DNA of 64,000 nucleotides, taken from contig CAZMNW010000053.1 in NCBI GenBank assembly GCA_964567755.1, forward strand, positions 1 through 64,000, in the 5' to 3' direction. The notes under the pieces are model-generated. The model saw only the letters and a program-made list of their open reading frames with translations. It searched no databases and had not been told where the DNA came from. The DNA is from DASRJW01 sp964567755. Lineage in GTDB: Bacteria; Krumholzibacteriota; Krumholzibacteriia; G020349025. How positions within the stretch are numbered: the first letter of the stretch is position 1; each line of letters begins with the position of its first letter. The translations under genes were made by a program, and so were the position numbers. Shown here piece by piece: positions 34,177-43,662 of the stretch.

Positions 34177-35050
34177 TTTCACAGGTACGGTTCTCATCTC
34201 GAGCTTACTCCTTCATGTGCCGCACAATTGCCTTGCGTCCGACCTGAGCAAGGTCTTCGAGGAAGCAAAGCAACCTGTCGAAAAGCAGGAGGTAGTCTAT
34301 CGAGACTCCCAGGCTTCCCAGACCTCCCAGACCTCCCAGACCTCCCAGACCTGCGAGACCTGCGAGACCACCGGCGGGGGCCCTGGCCCTTGGGGGTTCG
34401 TCGGGATGATCTTGGATGGGTTGGGAGGAATTCACTCGCTATTCTATGGCGACGAATATGTGCCACCGCAGCCGACTTATTCACTCTCGCCATCGACGAG
34501 CGGACCGAGCCTCTTCACCGCATTGAAATCTCTTCACGTGCGACCGTCCGACACCTTGCTCGCGAGCCTTGACGGGGCCGGGATCGAGGTCGGCGGAATC
34601 CTCGCCTCGGGAGTTCGCATGGGCGTAGGCTTCTATTCGCTTCGCGGAGAGGTTCGTGAGGATTCGCCGGCGTATGGTGCCCTCAAGCATGCTTCTGAGT
34701 TCGCGATTGATGCACGAGCACGTTTTCCCCTCTACAACAGCAGATTCCTTGGCATGAACAGCTTCGCCGGGATTCGAGGCGGACGCCTCGGTTGGGATTA
34801 CGCCAACCCCGTGTTTGCGATCGACGAGTTTGGCCACGGCGAAGAGATCTGGCGCGATTACCTCTTCAATATGTCGGGATACTTGGGCATCGGGCTGACA
34901 CCGATTCAGACGGACTTCCTCGAGATCGGCGTGGATCTCGGCGCAGGCTTTCGCGGCTACTTCAGCGAATCGCACGAGGGATTCCGCAACGACGTCTTTG
35001 TAGACAATTTGTTCATGCAGGTCAGCATCGAAGTGGCACTGCGCTTCTAG
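34109..35050 (+). CDS. predicted outer-membrane beta-barrel protein
   Basis: About 313 residues. Hydrophobic leader (FTGTVLISSLLLHVPHNCLA), then a low-complexity SQT/CET repeat (residues about 70-87), a Gly/Pro-rich hinge and a C-terminal half of alternating hydrophobic strands: GIEVGGILASGVRMGVGFYS, FAIDARARFPLYNSRF, MSGYLGIGLTPIQTDFLEIG, LGAGFRGYFSES, FMQVSIEVALRF. The final aromatic residue and strand pattern are typical of outer-membrane barrels. Start uncertain (ATG 34109 chosen; it overlaps the tail of the chimeric frame). Function unknown. Confidence 0.65.
   Translation: MGGSPVWIKPSPRRLLRLTRIRDFTGTVLISSLLLHVPHNCLASDLSKVFEEAKQPVEKQEVVYRDSQASQTSQTSQTSQTCETCETTGGGPGPWGFVGMILDGLGGIHSLFYGDEYVPPQPTYSLSPSTSGPSLFTALKSLHVRPSDTLLASLDGAGIEVGGILASGVRMGVGFYSLRGEVREDSPAYGALKHASEFAIDARARFPLYNSRFLGMNSFAGIRGGRLGWDYANPVFAIDEFGHGEEIWRDYLFNMSGYLGIGLTPIQTDFLEIGVDLGAGFRGYFSESHEGFRNDVFVDNLFMQVSIEVALRF
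34307..34369 (+). repeat. 9-bp tandem repeat coding for SQT/CET
   Basis: Four exact TCCCAGACC units (34316-34351) followed by two TGCGAGACC units (34352-34369), preceded by one degenerate unit. Because the unit is three codons, copy-number change would alter protein length without breaking the frame. Confidence 0.8.
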
Positions 35051-35217
35051 CGCCGTATGGCGATGCGTGCCGTTGAACCTCGGGGAGTCGCGTTCGACGA
35101 TCTCACCAGATTCTCGGTTCACCCTCCCCCCTCACCACCCTCTCCATTTCTAGAGCTCTACGCTCGACTGTCCGGAGGTTTCGCGCTAAGGTCAAGTCGG
35201 GATCGAAAGGGGGACGC

Positions 35218-37821
35218 GTGACGCTTGCGTCCGGCTCGCAACTCGGACCCTATGTCGTGCAGTCGCCGCTCGGAGCCGGTGGCATGGGCGAAGTCTATCG
35301 CGCCCGCGACACGCGGCTCGGCCGGGATGTTGCGGTCAAGGTGCTTCCCGCCGCCTACTGCAGTGATCCCGAAAGACTGAACCGCTTCGAAAAGGAGGCG
35401 CGCACCGCCGGCCTTCTCAATCATCCCAACGTCCTCGTCGTCTACGACATCGGCACCCACGACGGTTCACCCTATCTTGTAACCGAGCTCCTCGAGGGCG
35501 AGACGCTTCGCGATCGCTTGCGCAAAGGCCGTCTGCCAGCAACCTTGGCCCTCAACTACGCGGCGCAGATCGCCCGCGGGCTTGTTGCGGCTCACGACAA
35601 AGACATCGTGCACCGCGATCTGAAGCCCGAGAATCTGTTCGTGGTGAAGGACGGCCGCATCAAGATCCTCGATTTCGGCCTGGCCAAGCTCGCGCGTACG
35701 GCTTCCGTGGGTGCAGAAAGCCTCACGCAGGACATGCCCGTGACCGACACCGGCATGATCCTGGGCACAGTGGGCTACATGTCACCGGAGCAGGCGCGCG
35801 GCGAGCCAGCTGATCATCGCTCGGACCTCTTCGCCTTCGGCGCTGTCCTCTACGAGATGCTCTCCGGTGTACGCGCCTACAAGCGCGACAACAGTATCGA
35901 GACCTTGCATGCGATCCTGAACGACGACCCCCCGGCGCTCTCATCGGTGCGCCCTGGCCTCCCGCCCGCACTCGAACCCATCGTGCACCACTGCCTCGAG
36001 AAACGGCCGGAGGAGCGCTTCCAGTCGGCGCGCGACCTGGCCTTCGATCTCGAGCTCACCGCAGTGACGATGGGAGTCGCAACGAAGATAGCATCGGGAA
36101 CACGCGCGCGGGGCGTGTTGCTCGCACGCTCGAAGCGTTGGTGGTTGGCGACACTGGTTGCAGGCGCTGCAGTTCTCGGGGCGGTTGGCGTTACCTCTTA
36201 CCTGAGGGGAAAACACGCGGCGCAACAACCACTCCCCACCTTCCAGCGGCTCACCTTCCGTCGGGGTACGATCGAGTCGGCCCGCTTCACCACCGACGGT
36301 CACACCATCGTCTACTCGGCGGCGTGGGACGGAGAACCTCTCCACCTCTTCATGACTCGCAGGGAAGGCCCCGATTCGAGCCCCCTGACTGCGCACAGCG
36401 CCAAGCTCCTCTCCGTCTCCACGACGGGCGAGATGGCCCTCCTTGTGCGCGCGACCCGCAATCCGACCGGATGGGACGGAACTCTGGCACAAATTCCACT
36501 CACGGGCGGTTCGCCTCGTGAAATCCTGGACCATGTCAGCTTCGCCGACTGGTCCCCGGACGGCACCCAGATAGCCGTGGTCCACATGTCCGATGTGAAA
36601 ACGCGGCTCGAATTGCCGCCCGGCCACGTAATTTACGAAACGGCTGGTTACATCGGGGATCCACGTTTCTCGCCCCGTGGCGACCGGATTGCCTTCCTCG
36701 ACCATCCCTTGCCGGGAGATGTGCGCGGTGATCTGGTAGTCGTCGATCTCTCCGGCAAGGAGCAGATTCTTTCACGCGGTTGGGCAGACGTAGTGGGACT
36801 TGCCTGGTCCCCGGACGGCGAGGAGATCTGGTTCTCTGCCACCAAAGCCGGAATGCGGAACGAGCTGCACGCCGTCCGCCTCTCCGGCGAACATCGTGTC
36901 GTCATGCGTTTGGCCGGCACGTTGACCCTCCACGACATCGCTCGCGACGGGACCATCCTGCTGACCCACGAGGACTTCCGCATGGTGATCGCTGGCCTAG
37001 CCGCGGGAGAGCGCCAGGAACGTGACCTATCCTGGCTCGATTGGTCGTACGGCGCCGACATCTCCGCCGATGGCCGGACGTTCCTCTTCACCGAGTTCAG
37101 CGCAAGTGCGGGTCCGAACGGTGCGGTCTGCCTGCGCCAGACGGATGGAACGCCAGTGGTGCGCCTCGGGGAAGGCCGGGCCACTGCGCTTTCGCCTGAT
37201 GGGAAGTGGGCCTTGTCGATCGTCTCGTCGCAACCGCCACGTATCGTCCTTCTGCCTACGGGAACGGGTGAACCCCGAACGCTCGAGCCGGAACGTATCC
37301 AGGACTGCCCCTGGGCGGTGTGGACGCCCGACGGGCGCAGAATCGTCTTCGCGGGCTATGAGGCTGGACATGCAATGCGTTGTTACCTCCTCGACATCGC
37401 GGGTGGTGTACCTCGCCCCATCACTCCGGAAGGAACGAGCCTCTACTACCCGAGCAGCCCTGTCTCTCCCGATGGAGAATTCCTCGCGGCAAAGAATGTC
37501 GATGGCAGGCCAGCGCTCTTTCCCATCGAAGGTGGCCCGGCACGAACGCTCGCGGATTTCACATCAGAGGACTGGGTGATGCGCTGGAGCTTGGACGGTC
37601 GATACATCTACATGCAATGCGGGGGCGGGGAGATCCCCGCCCGCCTGGAACGCGTCGAGATCGCAAGCGGCCGCCGGGAACTCTGGAGGGAGATCACACC
37701 GGCAGACGCAGCCGGAGCCTCGTCACTCGGCAGTATCCGTCTATCTGACGACGGCAAATCGTACGTGTATAGCTATACCCGCCGCCTGCACAATCTCTAT
37801 CTTGTCGGCGGCTCGAACTGA
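35218..37821 (+). CDS. membrane Ser/Thr protein kinase with TolB-like beta-propeller
   Basis: 867 residues from GTG 35218 (AAAGGGGG upstream). Kinase domain with Gly loop GAGGMGEVY (19-27), Lys41 in AVKVL, HRDLKPEN (132-139), DFG (152-154) and MSPEQ. One transmembrane helix (WWLATLVAGAAVLGAVGV) near residue 308. The outer part is a WD40-like/TolB propeller with blades such as SWSPDGTQIAVVH, RFSPRGDRIAFLD and LAWSPDGEEIWFSA. The architecture is common in Acidobacteria- and Gemmatimonadota-like kinases; the propeller is presumed to sense ligands or partners outside the membrane. Confidence 0.92.
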   Translation: MTLASGSQLGPYVVQSPLGAGGMGEVYRARDTRLGRDVAVKVLPAAYCSDPERLNRFEKEARTAGLLNHPNVLVVYDIGTHDGSPYLVTELLEGETLRDRLRKGRLPATLALNYAAQIARGLVAAHDKDIVHRDLKPENLFVVKDGRIKILDFGLAKLARTASVGAESLTQDMPVTDTGMILGTVGYMSPEQARGEPADHRSDLFAFGAVLYEMLSGVRAYKRDNSIETLHAILNDDPPALSSVRPGLPPALEPIVHHCLEKRPEERFQSARDLAFDLELTAVTMGVATKIASGTRARGVLLARSKRWWLATLVAGAAVLGAVGVTSYLRGKHAAQQPLPTFQRLTFRRGTIESARFTTDGHTIVYSAAWDGEPLHLFMTRREGPDSSPLTAHSAKLLSVSTTGEMALLVRATRNPTGWDGTLAQIPLTGGSPREILDHVSFADWSPDGTQIAVVHMSDVKTRLELPPGHVIYETAGYIGDPRFSPRGDRIAFLDHPLPGDVRGDLVVVDLSGKEQILSRGWADVVGLAWSPDGEEIWFSATKAGMRNELHAVRLSGEHRVVMRLAGTLTLHDIARDGTILLTHEDFRMVIAGLAAGERQERDLSWLDWSYGADISADGRTFLFTEFSASAGPNGAVCLRQTDGTPVVRLGEGRATALSPDGKWALSIVSSQPPRIVLLPTGTGEPRTLEPERIQDCPWAVWTPDGRRIVFAGYEAGHAMRCYLLDIAGGVPRPITPEGTSLYYPSSPVSPDGEFLAAKNVDGRPALFPIEGGPARTLADFTSEDWVMRWSLDGRYIYMQCGGGEIPARLERVEIASGRRELWREITPADAAGASSLGSIRLSDDGKSYVYSYTRRLHNLYLVGGSN

Positions 37822-38101
37822 CCAAGCCACGAACGGGCAGCTCTATTACGAAGCGGTGGACGACAGCGGCAACGTCATACCGAGAGGAACTTCAACGCGT
37901 GGCGGTCGAAGAAATCCCTCGATCATCACCACCGTGTCGCCGATGCGCGGCACGGCGTGCCATGACCAAGCCGTCGGGCATGTCGTAGCGACGGAGCTCG
38001 ACGCCGCCGAACGCCTTGTGACGAAATCGATCACGCATTGTGCGTCTGTGACGACCAAATTGGCGCGAGGGTGGAGTGTCCTTCGGGTTTCCACGCAAGA
38101 T
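37822..38101. other. intergenic, nothing recognised
   Basis: About 280 bp between the kinase gene and the membrane-protein fragment. Open frames on both strands show no family pattern. Confidence 0.35.
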
Positions 38102-38397
38102 TCATTCACTTCTTCTGTCTTGCGTAGCAATCGGCACCCCCACGAATAGCATGTGCACCAGCAGGCCCGTAAATTGTAACTTGATCCGGAACGGAGCGGC
38201 CGAGAGCGGCACCACGAGCAGGTTCATGGTGAGGTAAACGATGGAGCCAAAAAGCAATCCGCTCATCCAGGGGCGATTCACGAGCACTGCCAACCTGCGG
38301 TTGATCGCGTAGTAGATTGTTGCTGCTCCCAGTGCGATGCAGAATTGCAATAGCAACCCGAGCGCGGCATGTTGCCAGCCGCCTTGAAATGGAACGC
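38102..38397 (-). pseudogene. C-terminal fragment of a small integral membrane protein
   Basis: The last about 95 codons encode three helices: AALGLLLQFCIALGAATIYY, MSGLLFGSIVYLTMNLLVV and FTGLLVHMLFVGVPIA. The order and the preceding PFQGG match a widespread unknown integral membrane family (YagU/DUF1440-like). Upstream of about 38397 the frame runs antisense into a different gene fragment, so the N-terminal half is lost. Confidence 0.55.
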
Positions 38398-38638
38398 GCC
38401 GAGTTTTCGTACGACGGAGTTCTTCGCGACCATCAACGTGCGCGCCAAGGACAGCGTCCAGCTGATCTTCCACAGGGGAGCGAAGGTGAAGGACAACACG
38501 ACGAAAGGACCGAAGATCACGGATCCCGAGGGCCTGATCGAGTGGCTCGCCAAGGACCGCTATCTCGTGACGCTCGGAGCAGATGAAAACGAGCGCTCCC
38601 GCCAAGCCGACCCAGACAGGAACGAAGGCCTCGCGTAG
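38369..38638 (+). pseudogene. fragment of a DUF1801 protein
   Basis: Frame with LKWNAPSFRTTEFFATINVR, DSVQLIFHRGAKVK and ITDPEGLIEWLAKDRYLVTL, a good match to the C-terminal two thirds of DUF1801 (YdhG-like) proteins. The N-terminus is missing: the text begins within about 20 bp of the oppositely directed membrane-protein fragment, so the two were joined by a rearrangement. Confidence 0.6.
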
Positions 38639-38652
38639 CCAAGAGGTCAGGC

Positions 38653-39308
38653 GGTGATCGCGACGCTGAAGCGAAGTGCCTCGAAGCAGACGCTCGCTGG
38701 CTGGCGCGCTACGGCATCCCATCGGACAACACGATCGGCGTCTCCGTAGGCACCCTGCAAAAGTTGGCCAAGCGCCTGGGGCGGAATCACGAGACTCGCC
38801 GCTGCACACTGCGAGACTGGCTGGTACGAGGCGCGCATGCTCGCAGCGTTCGTCGACGAGCCAGAGTGCGTCACGCCCGCACAAATGGACCGCGGGGGCC
38901 GGGACTTCGACAACTGGGCGATCTGCGATACCGTGCGCCTTCATCTGTTCGACCGCACACCGCACTCCTGGCGCATGGTTCGAGAATGGTCCCGCCGGCG
39001 CCACGAGTTCGCCAAGCGCGCGGCTTCCGCGCTGCTGTGGGGGTTGAGCGTGCATGACAAGGGTGCCGGCGACAATCCATTCGTCCAGGGCCTGCGGCTC
39101 GTGGAAGGCGCAGCCACTGACGAACGGCACTTCGTCGAGAAGGACGTGAACATGGCCTTGCGTGCCATCGGCAAACGCAGTCGTGCGCTCAACGCTGCCG
39201 CGGTGGAGGTGGCCCTGCGACCTTCGGCCGCACCGCAGGCCACGGCGCCGTGGGAACGTGCTCCGGGAACTCACCGGTGCGGCTTATATCCTGCTGCACG
39301 AGCCATAG
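38653..39308 (+). pseudogene. DNA alkylation repair (AlkD-like) gene, frameshifted
   Basis: HEAT-repeat DNA glycosylase family. The text is recognisable but spread over frames: VIATLKRSASKQTLAG, then (shifted) RYGIPSDNTIGVSVGTLQKL and AKRLGRNH, then (shifted near 38795) AAAHCETGWYEARMLAAFVD, FDNWAICDTVRLHLFDRTPH, EFAKRAASALLWGLSVHDK. A last shift near 39230 gives RGNVLRELTGAAYILLHEP and TAG at 39306-39308. At least three frame breaks make it a pseudogene, unless the assembly is poor here. Confidence 0.7.
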
Positions 39309-39590
39309 CGGCAGCTGGGCTGCAGTCGCGCCCCCATTGGATAGCGTTCAGTTGTTGACAGCGTAGACAGGAAGTGTCGACGCGCTTGACACTTTCTTGA
39401 ACTCTAAAGATGAAACTCGAGGTCTAGAACCAGATGTTTCGTTGGCATGAAGCTTCCAAGAGTTCATAGGCCAGTCACTCTGAAGGAAATCTCCAGGAAG
39501 AGCAACAGACGCGATTTCATTTCGCGACGGTTTTGATCGACAGGCGGTGAGCTCGAACTTGAGATCGCAAAGTAACCAAGAGCAGCGTTC
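39309..39590. other. gene-free stretch before the 54-bp array
   Basis: Part of a 675-bp region without a supported gene between the AlkD remnant and the permease. Nothing recognised in this section; the repeat array follows. Confidence 0.4.
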
Positions 39591-39775
39591 GCCGGACCGA
39601 CAATCGTTCACCATCCGACTGAAACAGGGTCGAGAGCCACGTGCGCCGGACCGACAATCGTTCACCATCCGACTGAAACCAGGCCGAGAGCCACGTGCGC
39701 CGGACCGACAATCGTTCACCACCAGACTGAAACCAGGCCGAGAGCCACGTGCGCCGGACCGACAATCGTTCACCG
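39591..39775. repeat. 54-bp tandem repeat array, about 3.5 copies
   Basis: GCCGGACCGACAATCGTTCA begins copies at 39591, 39645, 39699 and 39753, exactly 54 bp apart; the last copy decays after about 23 bases. Between the copies comes CACGTG with GAGAGCC. Because 54 is a multiple of three, frames stay open on both strands through the array (18-residue repeats), but no start with a binding site or flanking protein supports coding. Confidence 0.85.
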
Positions 39776-39984
39776 CTCGACCGAATCAAAAAAGGAGGCC
39801 GCCTACTGGAGTGAGCAGGTTTTGCGTGACATCGCCACCAACACGAAGTGCCGTTCGTGTCGACGATTCTAATCGGCTTGCGGGGAGCGCTGGCCGTTCA
39901 AGAGGTGAATCGTTGCAGCCTGCGCGGAGGTGGTTTGGCCTTTAGTGAATGCGTGGACGACGGCATGGGTACGCACTCGCGCGG

Positions 39985-41157
39985 TCAGGTTGTGGGCGTG
40001 CGGCGTTCCTCGAAGTAGATGCGGTAGCAGGCGGCGGCGAGCGCGAGTGTGATCGGCCCCACAACGATGCCGAGGAAGCCGAAGAGCTTGAGCCCGCCCA
40101 GGATGGCGAGCAGGAGCCAGAGCAGCGGCAGTTTCATTTCGCGCCCGATGAGATAGGGCCGGAGCACGTTGTCGACGAGGCTCACGACCAGCGTGCCCCA
40201 GATGGCGAGTGCGATGGCGCCGCCGGTCTTGCCGGTCAGGTGCAAACCCACGGCCACCGGCACCCAGACGACAACGGGGCCAATGAATGGAATCAATGCC
40301 GTGATGAAAGTGGCGCTGGCCAGGAGAAGCGGCACTTGCGCGCCGGTGAACCAGTAGCCCAGTCCCGCAAGGATCGCTTGGGTTGCAGCCGTCAGGATGA
40401 CGCCACGGAAGACCGCATTGATCGTGCGCTCGGTGATCACAAAGAGCCGTGCCGTGTACTCGGGCGCCAAGGGTAACGCACGACCCACTTGCTTGAGCCA
40501 ACCCGGTCCATGTCGCAGGAAAAAGAAATAGACGGTGACGGTGATCATGAGCTGGATGGCGGCCGCGGGGACGCTCTTCGTCATGCTCCGCAAACGTCCC
40601 AGCAGGAACTCCTGGACGCCGATCGCGATTCTCTGGATTTCAGCCTCGAGGACCACCGGCCCGCGCGTCGAGTCCACCCCGAGCGTCCAATGCGCCAGGC
40701 GTCGGAATGGCGATGCGTCGAGCCACTGCGAGATCGTCTGATATGCCTCCGGGCCGACGGTTGCCTGGATCCGCGGCCAGAGACTCTGCACTTCGTCGAT
40801 CAAGTTGAACACGAGGAGTACTGCGGGAACGAAGATGACGGCAAGCGAGAGGGCGGTGCTGATCACGGCCGCGACCGTCGCCCTGCTGCCGACGAAACGC
40901 AGGATCCCACGATGCACCGGGAAGAAAAGCACGGCGAGCGCCAGTCCCCAGAAAATGGGTTTGGCGAACTGCAGATAGATCGTAAGGAGAAGCGCCAATA
41001 CGGAGAGTGTGATGATCCCGAAGCCGAGCGCGAGAGCACGGCGGCGGAACTCCTGCACGCCTTGGAGCGCGGTCTTTTCCTGCGAGAGCGCCGCAGCGCC
41101 TGCAGACTCTTGCTTTTCCGCACCCTGTTCGGCGGATTCAGCAGCTTTATCGATCAT
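39985..41157 (-). CDS. AI-2E/PerM-family membrane transporter
   Basis: 390 residues, normal for the family. Membrane helices at both ends and the conserved second half: IQLMITVTVYFFFLRHGPGW, a GVILTAATQAILAGLGYWFT stretch, TFITALIPFIGPVVVWVPVA and the final block with LVDNVLRPYLIGREMKLP, FLGIVVGPITLALAAA. Family members export small molecules, including autoinducer-2 in E. coli TqsA, or act as Na+/H+ antiporters; substrate here unknown. N-terminal about 40 residues are Ala/Glu-rich and cytoplasmic. ATG 41157 chosen over an upstream start at 41199. Confidence 0.9.
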   Translation of the reverse strand: MIDKAAESAEQGAEKQESAGAAALSQEKTALQGVQEFRRRALALGFGIITLSVLALLLTIYLQFAKPIFWGLALAVLFFPVHRGILRFVGSRATVAAVISTALSLAVIFVPAVLLVFNLIDEVQSLWPRIQATVGPEAYQTISQWLDASPFRRLAHWTLGVDSTRGPVVLEAEIQRIAIGVQEFLLGRLRSMTKSVPAAAIQLMITVTVYFFFLRHGPGWLKQVGRALPLAPEYTARLFVITERTINAVFRGVILTAATQAILAGLGYWFTGAQVPLLLASATFITALIPFIGPVVVWVPVAVGLHLTGKTGGAIALAIWGTLVVSLVDNVLRPYLIGREMKLPLLWLLLAILGGLKLFGFLGIVVGPITLALAAACYRIYFEERRTPTT

Positions 41158-41205
41158 ACGGGAACCGATCCTAATGCAGATTCCTGTTTTTCGCAGCAAC
41201 TGTGT

Positions 41206-43662
41206 TCAGGGCGTCGACGCCGGTGTCTCTAGTGTTTGCAACAGTTGGCCTGCGCCGGGGTCTCCTGGTGAAAGGGCCACGAGCTTTCTCGCCCATGCAG
41301 CCGCTGCCTTGCGATCGCCCGCGTCCTGGGAGTACGTGGCAAGAGCGACCAAGATGTCGCGATGCGCCGGTTGTCGCGCGTGCGCGCCTTGCAGCACCTC
41401 GATTGCCCGTTGCATCTCCCCCGCCTCGTGCAGAGCCACACCGTAGACGTAGGCATGACGCGGCGTGTCCTCGCGCAGCTCGGCCGCCTTGGCAAGCAGC
41501 GGCAGCGCCTCGCCCAATCGCTTCTGGCGCACGAACGATAGACCCATCGCTTCGTACGCTTCGGCCGCTTTCGGGTCGCGCTTCGTGGCCTCCTGCAGGG
41601 TTGTGACCACTTGGTCCTCCTTCCCCTGCGCTCGATAAAGATCGGCGAGATTGATGTAAGCGGGAATGAACATCGGTTGCAGCCGCAGGGCGGTGCGATA
41701 CGCGGCCTCGGCCGCGTCGAGTCTGCCGAGCCGGGCGTCGAGCGTCCCGAGATTGAGGTGCGATTCGACGCGATCGGCGAGTGCGGTCTGTCCGTCGCGA
41801 TACTCCTGGGTGACCTGATCGAGCAGGACCAGCTGCGCGGTGGTGAATTCCTGCCGCGGCACATCGAGAAGGCTCGAGAGCGCGTCGAAGCGCACGGAGC
41901 GGATCGAATCGTCGAGCAGCGGCGCTCCGAGCCGCGCGCGATGCGCTGTGTCGATGGCCGCCAATGCGCCAGCCGCCGCGCGGCGAACGAGCGGGTCGGC
42001 GTCACGTAGCGACGCTTCCACGGCAGGGAGAGATCCGGGGCTCAAATACAGCTGCAGCAGGCTCAACGCCGTGGCGCGCGCGATCGCGGGAACTCCTGGA
42101 TCCTGCATGGCGCGGACGAGCTGCGTTTCAGCATCGACCGTCCAGTTCCTGCCGGCGTGGATCGCCTCGGCCCAATGCCAGCCCTGCTTGCGACTGGTTC
42201 CATACCATCGCGCGATCGCGTCTTCGGCCCAGCGTGGTGTGCGATCCACGTGACACTGATTGCAGGCATTGGGCGTCCCGAGCTTCTCGGACAGATCGGG
42301 CCGTGGGATGCGGAAGCCGTGATCCCGCCGGCCATCGACGACCATGTACAACTGTCGCGGCATGTGACACGAGACGCACTGGGCAGATTCCGTTCCCAGC
42401 GGATGGAAATGATGCTGCGGCCCGTCGTACTGGGTCGCAAGGTGGCATTGCGAGCACACGGCGTTGCCATCGAAGCGCAACCGCGCAGCATGCGGTTCGT
42501 GGCAGTCCGAACACGTCACGCCTTCCTGGTACATCCGGCTCTGCAAAAACGACCCATACTCGTAGACTTCGTCGCGGATCTGACCATCGGCGTGGTAGAG
42601 CGGGTCATCGAGCAGCGCCGTGCGATAGGTTTGCTCGAGCGACTGTCCGACCTGGACCTCGCCCCAGATCGTCGACCGCCGCGCGTGACACGGGGCGCAT
42701 GCCTCGAGCTCGGCGCGAAACGTGAGCGGCCGCGTGCGCCGCGCGATGCTGTCGCCCGCCGCTAGAACCCATTCGCCGCCGGAAGTGTCCCGCAGAGCGA
42801 AAGTAAACCCCTGCATTGCATCGCTTGCTGCGCGGCCTCGCTCGGCCCATTCGACGTGATGCGAGGCAGGACCGTGACAGGCTTCGCACGCGACGTTCAT
42901 GTCCGTCCAAGTGGGAGCGAATCGGTCAACTGCCAACTGGTAGTTCAACTTCAGGTTCGTCGAGTGGCAATCGGCGCACATGTAGTTCCAGCTCTGGAGC
43001 GGCCCGGTCCAATGCAAGACGTCTCGATGGTCGATCTTCTCGTTCGGATACAAATGGAACCAGCGTTGGCCGCCGGCGTGGGCAGGGCGCGTGTCCCAGG
43101 CGAGGCTGAGCGCCTGATATCGCCCGTTCGCGAACGGGATGAGGTATTGCTGCAGCGGATCGACGCCGAAGGTGTAGGCGATCTGAAACTCGTGGAGCCC
43201 GCCATCCGCTCCATCGGTGCGCACGACATAATGCCCGTCACGCCGGAAGAACGTCGAGGTCACGCCGTCCTTGGTGAACACGGCGTTGTCGAAGTTCCCG
43301 AGCACGGTCGTGCTGTCCGCCGGCAGCATGGCGAGCGCATGATCGGATCGTTGCCAGAGATCGTATTCTCGTGCATGGCAACTCTTGCAGCTCTGGGCAC
43401 CGACGAACGTCGGCTGGGGCGCCCCCGTCTGCGGGACGTTGCGCGCGGTGGGACGCCACTGCAGCATCGCGACGCCGACGACGATCGCAACGGCAGTCAA
43501 ACCACCCGCGAGCAGAAACGAACGTGTCGGCCCACGAGTCGGTTCGGGCGGGACAGGCACCGCCACACGTCCGCGGCGGCCTGGCCGCTTGCGTTCACGC
43601 TTGCTCAGTGCCGTTGCTCCCGCACGAACTCGGGGATGGCCGGTACGACGACCACGACTCAT
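41206..43662 (-). CDS. octaheme c-type cytochrome with HEAT/TPR tail
   Basis: 818 residues. Membrane anchor or uncleaved leader at about 48-68 (SFLLAGGLTAVAIVVGVAML). Eight CxxCH haem sites follow between about residues 92 and 470: CKSCH, CADCH, CEACH, CAPCH, CSDCH, CSQCH, CVSCH, CNQCH. The arrangement is like the multihaem cytochrome c family related to cytochrome c554/NrfB-type domains. After these come HEAT-like repeats (RATALSLLQLYLSPGSLPAV) and TPRs (RLDAAEAAYRTALRLQPMFI; AAEAYEAMGLSFVRQ). It should sit at the periplasmic face and carry electrons, perhaps as nitrite- or hydroxylamine-type reductase or an electron conduit; substrate unknown. The ATG at 43662 gives the whole anchor. Confidence 0.9.
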   Translation of the reverse strand: MSRGRRTGHPRVRAGATALSKRERKRPGRRGRVAVPVPPEPTRGPTRSFLLAGGLTAVAIVVGVAMLQWRPTARNVPQTGAPQPTFVGAQSCKSCHAREYDLWQRSDHALAMLPADSTTVLGNFDNAVFTKDGVTSTFFRRDGHYVVRTDGADGGLHEFQIAYTFGVDPLQQYLIPFANGRYQALSLAWDTRPAHAGGQRWFHLYPNEKIDHRDVLHWTGPLQSWNYMCADCHSTNLKLNYQLAVDRFAPTWTDMNVACEACHGPASHHVEWAERGRAASDAMQGFTFALRDTSGGEWVLAAGDSIARRTRPLTFRAELEACAPCHARRSTIWGEVQVGQSLEQTYRTALLDDPLYHADGQIRDEVYEYGSFLQSRMYQEGVTCSDCHEPHAARLRFDGNAVCSQCHLATQYDGPQHHFHPLGTESAQCVSCHMPRQLYMVVDGRRDHGFRIPRPDLSEKLGTPNACNQCHVDRTPRWAEDAIARWYGTSRKQGWHWAEAIHAGRNWTVDAETQLVRAMQDPGVPAIARATALSLLQLYLSPGSLPAVEASLRDADPLVRRAAAGALAAIDTAHRARLGAPLLDDSIRSVRFDALSSLLDVPRQEFTTAQLVLLDQVTQEYRDGQTALADRVESHLNLGTLDARLGRLDAAEAAYRTALRLQPMFIPAYINLADLYRAQGKEDQVVTTLQEATKRDPKAAEAYEAMGLSFVRQKRLGEALPLLAKAAELREDTPRHAYVYGVALHEAGEMQRAIEVLQGAHARQPAHRDILVALATYSQDAGDRKAAAAWARKLVALSPGDPGAGQLLQTLETPASTP

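Noticed and set aside
36138..36521. Extra frames within the kinase at 35218-37821
   Set aside because: Shadow frames of the propeller region.
37846..38130. Minus-strand 94-codon frame after the kinase
   Set aside because: Parts read naturally (VPRIGDTVVMIEGFLRPPRV) but no start signal or related protein could be named.
38102..39274. 390-codon minus frame across the AlkD and DUF1801 remnants
   Set aside because: Only its last about 95 codons resemble a protein (membrane helices). The remainder is antisense to recognisable plus-strand gene fragments.
39591..39775. CRISPR array
   Set aside because: The 54-bp copies are continuous with no variable spacers, and no cas gene is near.
39547..39945. 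132-codon frame through the 54-bp array, and matching minus frames
   Set aside because: The unit is a multiple of three, so frames stay open by default. No binding site, no leader and no non-repeat domain support coding.
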